From the NCBI RefSeq assembly GCF_001634365.1, contig NZ_CP014578.1, forward strand, positions 682,001 to 746,000: a DNA stretch of 64,000 nt, read 5' to 3'. Below are positions 57,006 to 64,000 of the stretch, piece after piece; the first letter of the stretch is position 1, and each line of letters opens with the position of its first letter. This stretch comes from Paraburkholderia phytofirmans OLGA172 (GTDB lineage Bacteria > Pseudomonadota > Gammaproteobacteria > Burkholderiales > Burkholderiaceae). The notes beneath the pieces were generated by a model. It ran no database searches. It worked only from the letters and a program-made list of their open reading frames with translations, and was not told the DNA's origin. The translations under genes and the position numbers were made by a program.

Positions 57006-58970
57006 TCAAAGCTGCGGGACTTTTGCCATCTGTTCCGTGACTACACCGTGCCTGATCAACGCGGCGCGGATAAGCCGAGGTCGGCCCTTCACCTCGATCA
57101 TGATTTTTCCGATGTATTCGCCAACCAAGCCGATGCCGAACAGGTTGATCGATCCAAACATGAGTACTGCAATCAGCAGTGTCGTAATACCGCGTGGCGC
57201 TATATCGGGGAATGCGAGCCTCAGTATTGCAATGATGACAGCAGCAATCAGCGACAGACTGAACAATGCAAGCCCGGCCGTCGTCAGCATGGTGAGCGGC
57301 ACGTTACTGAACGAAAAGATTCCTTTCTTCGCCCAGTCGATGTTCTTCGCCAGCGAATTCGTCGTGTGTCCGAACATTCGCTCCGGACGTTCGTAAGGCA
57401 CGCCCGTTTGACGGAATCCTACGTATGCGCGCAGGCCGCGCATGAATAGATCTCTCTCCGGACATGCCAGCAGCCACCGAACGACCTTTCTATCAATGAG
57501 GGAAAAGTCACCGGCGTCGAGGGGGATTTTCACGTAACTAAACGCCGCGAACACCCTGTAGAAGGCCTTATACAGCAGGCCCCAATGCCACGGCATTTCT
57601 CGACCGACCCGATTTCCATACACGACGTCATTGCCTTGCTCCCAGGCAGCGTAGAACGCTTCGATCAATTCCGGCGGATCCTGAAGATCGCCATCCAGCA
57701 GAACAACGGCGTCTTTGGTCGATAGCTCCATACCGCTGCGAAACGCCATCTGGGAACCGAAATTGCGCGAGTGAGAGATGCCGATGACTTTGGGATCTGT
57801 TGTCGATATCTCACGGATGACTTCCGCAGAGTTATCGGGGCTGCAGTCGTTTACAAAGATGATTTCGTAGTCGATGCCGAGCTTAAGAAACGTGTCGGTG
57901 AGCCTGCGATACATGATCGGAATGGCCGGCTCGTCCTTATAGCACGCAATAATTGCCGAGACACTGCGCTTGCGCTTGTGCAAGGTCTGCTTGGACCGTT
58001 GCGCGAGTTCTTCCTCACTGAGCGTCTTGACCCAGTTCGCAGTCAGACTCAGTCCGTCGGCGAGCGAAATCTGCGTTTCCCAACCCAGCAACGTATTGGC
58101 CTTGTCAGGATTCGCATACCAGTCCGACATGTCCCATGAGCGGTCGTCCATCGTGCCAAATTGTGGCTCTTCCTTGACATCAAACAGACCTCGCGTCAGC
58201 CCCGCCAATTCGCGAATGGTTGTCTTTGTTCCGCTGCCAATGTTGAAGCTTTCACCATATAGCGAGGGGTTCATCCGGACTGCAGCGCTGATAAATGCGG
58301 AGCATACGTCGTCGACATGGACGAAGTCGCGTGAGATATCAGGAGCAACAAAGGGAGGAAGCGCGCCAGACAAAGCCTTCCGCAGGAGGGTGGGGATCAG
58401 GCGCGAGCCGTCTTCGAGCGGGCCGTAGACGGAGTACAAACGCAGGTTGACGCACGGAAACCGACGCTCGATTCCCATGTAGCGCAGGTATTCGCCAACC
58501 GCGACCTTCGAAACCGAGTAGTGGCTATTCGGTTCGCGTGTGCTGTCTTCGAGCGGCGCCGCGCAATTCTTCCCATACTCCGAAGAGCTGCCAGCGTGAA
58601 CGAACGCCGAGATCGACCGCTGCGCGAGCAAGCTGGTTAGCGTGACGATGGAATTGAAATTCGTTTGATAGATCAGCCCCGGATCCTGTTCGAATGAATA
58701 TGCGCCGTAGGCAACGCAATCGAAGACAGTTTGAGGAGCGACGGTGTCCAGCATGTGTTTGACGGCAGCGGGATCGTTGACGTCGACAGCCATCACATTC
58801 GTGTCCGGCACGCCAGCGAGCCGCCACGCTTTGTCCCGATGCACTACGGCAAATACATCTTGTCTCGATGCGAATATCTTCAGAAACAGGTTTGCACCGA
58901 CGAAGCCTGAGGCACCGGTAATGAGGATCGGCCCCCGCAGGGAGCGGATGTCTAAACTCGGATTGGTCAT
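57006..58970 (-). CDS. Fusion of NAD-dependent epimerase/dehydratase and polyprenyl-phosphate GT2
   Basis: 654 residues from the ATG at 58970 (MTNPSLDIRS); the longer frame to 59192 runs into the transketolase gene. Residues about 1-320 are an extended SDR (ILITGASGFVGANLFLKIF, HAGSSSEYG, HYSVSKVAVGEYLRY, NLRLYSVYGPLEDGSRLIP). Residues about 338-654 are a GT2 of the dolichyl-phosphate-mannose-synthase type (SVSAIIACYKDEPAIPIMYR, FVNDCSPDNSAEVIREI, LLDGDLQDPPELI), ending in two membrane helices. The two are usually separate genes. The fusion may hand a newly made NDP-sugar directly to a polyprenyl carrier. Confidence 0.9.
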   Translation of the reverse strand: MTNPSLDIRSLRGPILITGASGFVGANLFLKIFASRQDVFAVVHRDKAWRLAGVPDTNVMAVDVNDPAAVKHMLDTVAPQTVFDCVAYGAYSFEQDPGLIYQTNFNSIVTLTSLLAQRSISAFVHAGSSSEYGKNCAAPLEDSTREPNSHYSVSKVAVGEYLRYMGIERRFPCVNLRLYSVYGPLEDGSRLIPTLLRKALSGALPPFVAPDISRDFVHVDDVCSAFISAAVRMNPSLYGESFNIGSGTKTTIRELAGLTRGLFDVKEEPQFGTMDDRSWDMSDWYANPDKANTLLGWETQISLADGLSLTANWVKTLSEEELAQRSKQTLHKRKRSVSAIIACYKDEPAIPIMYRRLTDTFLKLGIDYEIIFVNDCSPDNSAEVIREISTTDPKVIGISHSRNFGSQMAFRSGMELSTKDAVVLLDGDLQDPPELIEAFYAAWEQGNDVVYGNRVGREMPWHWGLLYKAFYRVFAAFSYVKIPLDAGDFSLIDRKVVRWLLACPERDLFMRGLRAYVGFRQTGVPYERPERMFGHTTNSLAKNIDWAKKGIFSFSNVPLTMLTTAGLALFSLSLIAAVIIAILRLAFPDIAPRGITTLLIAVLMFGSINLFGIGLVGEYIGKIMIEVKGRPRLIRAALIRHGVVTEQMAKVPQL

Positions 58971-58992
58971 GATGGATGTTGACAGCGGAAGG

Positions 58993-59898
58993 TCAGATGA
59001 GGCCGAGCGCGCCGAGCAGGCTTTGCGGGTCGAGGCCGGATTCGCGGCGGAGGTAGTTCTGCGACCCGTAGCGCGGGTAATGGTGTGCCTTGGCGTGCAA
59101 GTGATGCAGCTTTGCGAAAATCCCATGAGTGAGGAGGTGCAGCGCCAGCTCGGAGCCAAAGCTACCACGTGCAACGTGTTCCTCGACAACACAGAGCTTT
59201 CCCGAGGCTGCGATCTGCGCCGTTAGGCGCTCCGGCAGCCCATTAGCCGCGAGCGGTAGCTCGCCAACGACCCACAGGTTAGGTCTGTTCGCTTCCGGTA
59301 GACTTGCCAAGGCATTGATGTACGTTCCCGCGAGCGGGCCCACCGCGATCACGGGCTGCCCATTACCTGAGACGAGTTGGCGCCAGGGTGAATATGCTGG
59401 GATGGCGAAATCTTTCGGTGCCTCGCCTCGACCCAGCCGGATATACGCGGCTCCCGCGGAGGCGCCGGCGCGCTCGATCACTGCAGCGACGTCTTCATCG
59501 AACGCCGGCACAAATGCGGTGATGTTTGGCAGCGTCAGCAGAATCCCATAGTCCTCGATGGCATGATGGGTCGGTCCCATTACGCCGTAACCGTAGCCGC
59601 CACCGTTTCCGATCATCCGGACCGGCAGTTTATGAAACGTGATGTCGTTTCGGATCTGTTCAAACGGTCGCGCATAGCAGAACGGGGCAATGCTGTAGAC
59701 CCAGGTCTCCCAGCCTTGACGCGTCATTGCGGCTGCCACCGTAATCATGTTCTGCTCTGCGACACCGGCATTAATAAAGCGTTGCCCCATTGTTTCGCGG
59801 AGTGGTTCCAATGCCATGAAACCCAGGTCGCCCGTCAGAAACGCCATATCCGGGTTTGCGGCGCGCGCTACCAGCGCATCACACAATTGCTTTCTCAT
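58993..59898 (-). CDS. Transketolase C-terminal subunit (split transketolase)
   Basis: 301 residues. It has the pyrimidine-binding and C-terminal domains of transketolase. The catalytic Glu lies in RFINAGVAEQNMITVAAAMT, with GPTHHAIEDYGILLTLPNIT and, in the last domain, KLCVVEEHVARGSFGSELAL. It overlaps the N-terminal subunit by four bases (ATGA) and precedes the epimerase-GT2 fusion by 22 bases. Split transketolases in polysaccharide loci may make unusual sugars; supplying sedoheptulose-7-phosphate to GmhA is another option. Confidence 0.92.
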   Translation of the reverse strand: MRKQLCDALVARAANPDMAFLTGDLGFMALEPLRETMGQRFINAGVAEQNMITVAAAMTRQGWETWVYSIAPFCYARPFEQIRNDITFHKLPVRMIGNGGGYGYGVMGPTHHAIEDYGILLTLPNITAFVPAFDEDVAAVIERAGASAGAAYIRLGRGEAPKDFAIPAYSPWRQLVSGNGQPVIAVGPLAGTYINALASLPEANRPNLWVVGELPLAANGLPERLTAQIAASGKLCVVEEHVARGSFGSELALHLLTHGIFAKLHHLHAKAHHYPRYGSQNYLRRESGLDPQSLLGALGLI

Positions 59899-60680
59899 GA
59901 TCCGGCGAGCTCCGCGATTGCCTGCTTATACTGAGCTTCGCTCAGCGGCAAATAGTGCCACTCCATCTGGTTTTCCATAAACGATACGCCCTTGCCCTTT
60001 GTCGTTTCGAGCATGACGATATGTGGGCGGCCCGGCCGCTTGTTGAGTGCGGTTCGAATAGCTTGTAGGTCATGACCAGGCACGACATCGATCTCGACGT
60101 CGAAACCACGAAGGCGTTCCCAGAGCGGCGCCATCGAGGCGATTGCATTCGTAGATCCAAAACCCTGAAGCTGATTGTGGTCAACCAGAACGGTCAGATT
60201 TGCCAGTTGTTGGTGACTCGAGAAAATAAGGGCTTCCCAGGTTGATCCTTCCTGCCACTCTCCGTCTGACGTCACGCAATATACGTGGTCGGCCTTTCCA
60301 CGCATGCGGGTTGCGAGGGCTGTGCCGGCAGCGAGAGATAGTCCGTGCCCCAGACTTCCGGTGGCAAACATGATCTCAGGGATTCCGCCTGCGGGAGGAT
60401 GGCCGGCGAGTAACGTCCCGTCCTTGTGGAACGTCGCGAGTTGACTGTCGTCGAGTTTTCCGGCGCTCCAGAGTGCGATATAGAGCGCCCCGGCTGAGTG
60501 CCCCTTCGACAAAACGAAGTGGTCGTTTGGACCGATGTACTCGTTGAAGAGCAATGCAATCGCATCAAGGGACGACAGGTTGCCGCCGATGTGACCCACA
60601 CCACTCTCGTAGTGCATGCGAAGCAGTCGGCGGCGGATCTCCAGCATGCGCTGCTGATCCAGAGTTTGGAGTGGTTCCAT
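59895..60680 (-). CDS. Transketolase N-terminal subunit (split transketolase)
   Basis: 261 residues with the thiamine-diphosphate pyrophosphate-binding half. Motifs are HIGGNLSSLDAIALLFNEYI, FVLSKGHSAGALYIALW, GSLGHGLSLAAGTALATRM and the metal/TPP signature TSDGEWQEGSTWEALIF with DHNQLQGFGST. A full enzyme needs the adjacent C-terminal subunit. The pair is far from any pentose-phosphate genes, so a role in surface-sugar synthesis is likely. The upstream membrane protein ends 18 bases before its start. Confidence 0.93.
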   Translation of the reverse strand: MEPLQTLDQQRMLEIRRRLLRMHYESGVGHIGGNLSSLDAIALLFNEYIGPNDHFVLSKGHSAGALYIALWSAGKLDDSQLATFHKDGTLLAGHPPAGGIPEIMFATGSLGHGLSLAAGTALATRMRGKADHVYCVTSDGEWQEGSTWEALIFSSHQQLANLTVLVDHNQLQGFGSTNAIASMAPLWERLRGFDVEIDVVPGHDLQAIRTALNKRPGRPHIVMLETTKGKGVSFMENQMEWHYLPLSEAQYKQAIAELAGS

Positions 60681-60698
60681 GGGATGCGGGGCCGGAGG

Positions 60699-62234
60699 TT
60701 ACTTCGGTCTTACTACGGGAGTGAACGACGCACCTGGTGTGTAGCTGAATGCTTGCGCTGACGGGTATGTCTTCAGCAGGGCGTCGAACGAGTCATCGGT
60801 GAGCGCGCAGTAAATCTTTCGAACCTGTCCCTCGTACAGTTCAAAGAAGCGTCCTTCCTGCAAGGTCCACTTGCAATGGTCGCGTGCTGCGTGCAACAGC
60901 AGATCTTGACCAAGCGGTGCTGCGTGAGCATCCACTATGTCACGCTTTGCAAGCGAGGCAGCAGTCGCGGAACTTATGAAGTAGATCCGGGGGATATATT
61001 GGCTCAGAAGGATATCCAGCGTGAGCAATGAAAGACAAGCCGCAAGGCTCGCGATCGTTGGCACAATACGTTTGCTTCCGTCCAGTCTCGCAGCCCATGC
61101 AAAAAGAAGCAAGAAAAGCGCCAGCGGAGCGTAAAGCCAGCGCTGTTCGAGGCGAATTGTCACGATCGGTGGAACTAGGATCGTAATCAAAATCGCTAGC
61201 GTAAAGACAGGGTACCAACGGAGCGGAGCGCGGGATCGTCCCCCAACTAAAACTGCATAGGTGGTTGCGACGAGCGCGGCGCACACGATTATCGTTGCTA
61301 GAAGGCGTGCAGCGTCATCGCCGGTTGATGACTCGCCGAATACGATGCTATGGCCAACCAGATATTCGGGACCATAGTTGAATCCAACCACTGACAGGAT
61401 CGCTTGCATTGCCTGCTCAACGATTCGCTGCACATTCACGTCAATGTGCGTCGCGCCCGTGCCTACGAAGAATGCCAAATGAAGTAGGCTTGTTTTTACT
61501 AGCGCGTTGAACAGCGGTATTGCAACACACACAATCGCTGCGCCATATCGATTGAAAAAGCTAGCACTGCGACGGCGCGATAGCGCGAGCATAAATGCAA
61601 GTACGGGCGTAAGGGAGATATACCGCTCATGCGTGTGTATGCAGAGGAAGAAGGCGCCTACAACGAGCCATTGCCAGCGGCTATCTTCCGGGTATTGATA
61701 CGCTTTTAAAACCCAACCAATCGTAAGTAGGAACAGCGTTAGCGCGATCGCTTCGACCGGGCCCGTGGCCTGAGTGATCTGATAGAGTGCGAAGCGCGAG
61801 CCGGCAAAGGCGACAGCCACACCTACACTCACCAGTTTGTTGCCATTCGAGATTTGCATTGCAATAGCAAACAAAATCATTGCGTTCAGCAAATGCACGC
61901 CAAAGTTGAAGGCGAGGAAGCCGCGTAGATCCGTCTGGAATAAGCGGACGAGTGCCAGCCATATCAGCTCGAACACGGGCCGGTACTTCTCGTAGAATGG
62001 CGTCGTGAATGGTTGCTGCCATTCGCTGGCGAAGGTATGGTCTTTCAGCGTCGCCAAGACGTTGTAGAGGTCATCTCCAAAGAAGACTGATGGCTCCCAC
62101 CGCACAAACCGCCAGTACGTCATCGCGGCAAGCGCCAAGGCCACTACTATCCAAAGTGGTATCGCGATGCGTACTTCTGAGCGGGCGGGCGCCTCAAGGG
62201 ACCGGGGTGGCAAGTTACTTAAGCGACTCTGCAT
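60699..62234 (-). CDS. Multi-pass membrane protein, possible GT-C glycosyltransferase
   Basis: 511 residues from the ATG at 62234 (MQSRLSNLPP); a longer frame to 62513 adds 93 residues of no protein-like character. About ten or eleven hydrophobic helices. In the first periplasmic loop FFGDDLYNVLATLKDHTFAS carries an acidic pair, and FYEKYRPVFELIWLALVRLF follows. This recalls GT-C enzymes that use polyprenyl-phosphate sugars. A periplasmic C-terminal part of about 100 residues ends the protein. I do not recognise the exact family. It may act with the GtrA and polyprenyl GT2 proteins of this block. Confidence 0.7.
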   Translation of the reverse strand: MQSRLSNLPPRSLEAPARSEVRIAIPLWIVVALALAAMTYWRFVRWEPSVFFGDDLYNVLATLKDHTFASEWQQPFTTPFYEKYRPVFELIWLALVRLFQTDLRGFLAFNFGVHLLNAMILFAIAMQISNGNKLVSVGVAVAFAGSRFALYQITQATGPVEAIALTLFLLTIGWVLKAYQYPEDSRWQWLVVGAFFLCIHTHERYISLTPVLAFMLALSRRRSASFFNRYGAAIVCVAIPLFNALVKTSLLHLAFFVGTGATHIDVNVQRIVEQAMQAILSVVGFNYGPEYLVGHSIVFGESSTGDDAARLLATIIVCAALVATTYAVLVGGRSRAPLRWYPVFTLAILITILVPPIVTIRLEQRWLYAPLALFLLLFAWAARLDGSKRIVPTIASLAACLSLLTLDILLSQYIPRIYFISSATAASLAKRDIVDAHAAPLGQDLLLHAARDHCKWTLQEGRFFELYEGQVRKIYCALTDDSFDALLKTYPSAQAFSYTPGASFTPVVRPK

Positions 62235-62530
62235 GGACTTTCTTGGGATGGTCGGTCTTGGGTGCGTGACGTGCACTGAGCTCAGTCCCGCGCGGCTGTT
62301 GGCGGGACATATCGCATTTGGAGATGCGCGAATTATGACACATCGGAAGCGGACTCCCGTGGCCTGGGGTTTTGGAAGGAACCCTGTCTTCGTGCCTCCA
62401 ATAAAATTGCTTCGTTTGAGGTGTTGCACGACCTCCGAGACGTCAAAAATTTGTGTACGGCAGTTCGCGCGCCGGTGCTGCCGGTTCGACGAGCTGGATC
62501 GCAACTGCGACAAACGGCGCTAAACGGTCA

Positions 62531-63742
62531 CTAAGCAGAAGCGGCCGAGGCTTCATTCGCTGAATGCTCGGAAATGGAAGTTGGTGATGCCGGCCGATCA
62601 GCTGATTCGCCGTTTCCGATTCGCCTCGCTATGTCCGCGCCCTTTCTTCGAAGTGGTGTCTCGAGCAACCGGTAATTCAGTTCGCTCAGAATGACGGTCA
62701 ACGCGATCCATACCAGCAGGTACCGTAATGTATATCTCCCGTCGAATACTGTACGGGCTGGCTCAACGAACCACCAAATAGTTTTCGTTGCCTGAATGGA
62801 AAACCAGTGAATCAGGTAAATTGAGTACGAGCGGGACCCGATCCATAGCAGAACGGTTTTCGCAATTGGTCCCTTGGCGATATAGTCGCCGTCGAATGAG
62901 GCGATAAACACCAGCACAGATGCTATTATCGCGACCATTCCAGTTGAGAACGGTACGGAACTGATTTTTCTCGCCGCATCGGGCATTGATGCCATTAACA
63001 CAAGTAGAACTGCGACTATAGGAATCGCATACAGGCGATTTGCCAAGAACTTTGGATTCACCGCTTCTCGGAGCTTGGTGTTCGCGAATATAGCCAATAG
63101 AACCCCAAGGGCAAGCGCATCTGTTCTAAATACCCACCCGTAGGTCCAACTCGGACGATGAAGAAATATCTGTGCCACCACGACGAGCACCATGAAGTAA
63201 GCGATTTTTCTTCTAAAGAGAAACGCGGCGAATGGCAATAATATATAAAACTGTTCTTCGAGCGAGAGACTCCACCATGGCCCCGCATTTCCGCATTCCG
63301 ACCGAGGGAGGCAACCGACCATATGGAAGTTAGCGGTCTGAGTTACAACCGCTGCGAAGTCAGCTAAGTTCTCCCTGAAGTGGCCGAAGTACCCAGCGTG
63401 CCTGAAGATGACCCCACACGCGACGATGGCCGTTACCCAAAAAATAGATGTAGGCCAGATGCGAAACACTCGACGCACCCAGAAGGCGAATACGCGGCGC
63501 CAGAACGTCTCGTTGTCCGACGCAGAATCTAGGGTTCGGAGGAGGCTTCGCGCTATAACGAACCCCGATATGCAAAGAAACAAGTCGACGCCGGTCGTGG
63601 CACTAAAAAACAGGTCGAATATGTACACATAGTGGTTGCCCCATGACAGCACATATCTGACATGTTCAATAACCGTGAACAGGACGGCAAACGCACGAAG
63701 GGCTTCGATATCGTCAATGCGGCGATGGGCGTGCTGGATCAT
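62531..63742 (-). CDS. Acyltransferase family 3 (OafA-like) membrane O-acyltransferase
   Basis: 403 residues. The start IDDIEALRAFAVLFTVIEHV contains the family's conserved R and His, and GVDLFLCISGFVIARSLL is the next hallmark. About ten membrane helices follow, with WWSLSLEEQFYILLPF in the middle and IGSRSYSIYLIHWFSIQATK near the end. It would O-acetylate a surface glycan. It opens the leftward block, about 300 bases ahead of the next gene. A/T content is higher than in the housekeeping block, as in much of this locus. Confidence 0.93.
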   Translation of the reverse strand: MIQHAHRRIDDIEALRAFAVLFTVIEHVRYVLSWGNHYVYIFDLFFSATTGVDLFLCISGFVIARSLLRTLDSASDNETFWRRVFAFWVRRVFRIWPTSIFWVTAIVACGVIFRHAGYFGHFRENLADFAAVVTQTANFHMVGCLPRSECGNAGPWWSLSLEEQFYILLPFAAFLFRRKIAYFMVLVVVAQIFLHRPSWTYGWVFRTDALALGVLLAIFANTKLREAVNPKFLANRLYAIPIVAVLLVLMASMPDAARKISSVPFSTGMVAIIASVLVFIASFDGDYIAKGPIAKTVLLWIGSRSYSIYLIHWFSIQATKTIWWFVEPARTVFDGRYTLRYLLVWIALTVILSELNYRLLETPLRRKGADIARRIGNGESADRPASPTSISEHSANEASAASA

Positions 63743-64000
63743 GTAGCAGTTCGTAGGGTAAATGGCCGCGTAGAATTCCCGCGATTCTATCCCATCCGCA
63801 AGGCAAGGTGCCCGATTTGCGGACTGGGCAACCAGTAGCTTTCGGGCGCGACTGGCACGATTAGATGGTGGTAAGGACCGGTTGGCTTGTGACGTCTAGT
63901 CGACATTCGCGCCGGCTGTATAAATCCGGTCGGTGTTCCCGCGGGACTCCATGTTTGACTCCCTGCCAATCCTCAGTTCCGGCATGTACGTGCGGCGATC
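63743..64000. other. Region upstream of the acyltransferase gene, to the window edge
   Basis: About 260 bases that should include the promoter of the leftward block. A 60-codon antisense frame (63787-63969) shows no protein-like features. I see no gene that clearly enters from the right edge. Confidence 0.4.

Noticed and set aside
63787..63969. 60-codon antisense frame at the right edge
   Set aside because: No motif or start signal; probably chance.

Overview
The window looks like chromosomal DNA of a high-GC beta-proteobacterium in the Burkholderiaceae, most likely Paraburkholderia or a close relative. This rests on gene content (pga operon, a cepacian-like manC-wcaJ-wza-wzc block, the rubA/algH/ruvX/pyrR/pyrB/pyrC' block, CIRCE-controlled groESL) and codon style. 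It is inference, since no search was run. There is no rRNA, tRNA, CRISPR array or prophage. The common theme is cell-surface polysaccharide, interrupted by a housekeeping block and several mobile-DNA scars.

1-9500: the end of a poly-N-acetylglucosamine operon (pgaB 3' part, pgaC, pgaD), a secreted protein of unknown function and glmS, which supplies glucosamine-6-phosphate. Then come a membrane protein, a secreted PD40/discoidin protein, and a scar made of a sigma-factor C-terminal remnant abutting an IS630-type transposase remnant.

9500-24000: a long AT-richer regulatory gap, a GlxA/AraC-type regulator, and an exopolysaccharide core (manC, wcaJ, wza, wzc, gmd) followed by a truncated GDP-fucose synthase. 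On the other strand lie a small periplasmic protein, an O-antigen ligase/polymerase-like membrane protein, a zinc-ribbon membrane protein with 21 octapeptide repeats, and an Ala/Pro-rich secreted protein. The block has no glycosyltransferase other than the priming enzyme.

24000-30100: groES-groEL with a consensus promoter and a perfect CIRCE operator. Beyond them a phytanoyl-CoA-dioxygenase-like gene is bracketed by a deleted second copy of the groEL 3' end plus terminator. Then cysC and thiD.

30100-41600: an IS200/IS605-type element with a decayed tnpA and an intact tnpB, then rubA, a FimL-like gene, algH, ruvX, pyrR, pyrB, a pyrC' lacking the metal-binding HxH, plsC, and apaH with an Ala/Ser tandem-repeat N-terminus. 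A second tnpB-only element follows.

41600-63750: a large polysaccharide locus. Rightward genes are rmd, rmlBACD (dTDP-L-rhamnose), the ABC exporter wzm/wzt, a 1093-residue methyltransferase/coiled-coil/GT2/GT4 protein, and hddA-gmhA-hddC-gmhB (GDP-heptose). A converging leftward block holds methyltransferases, a GtrA protein, an epimerase-GT2 fusion, a split transketolase, a multi-TM protein and an acyltransferase. Inferred product: an ABC-exported glycan containing rhamnose and heptose. Gmd (at 18 kb) plus Rmd (at 42 kb) could together make GDP-D-rhamnose, and the transketolase pair could make the sedoheptulose-7-phosphate that GmhA uses.
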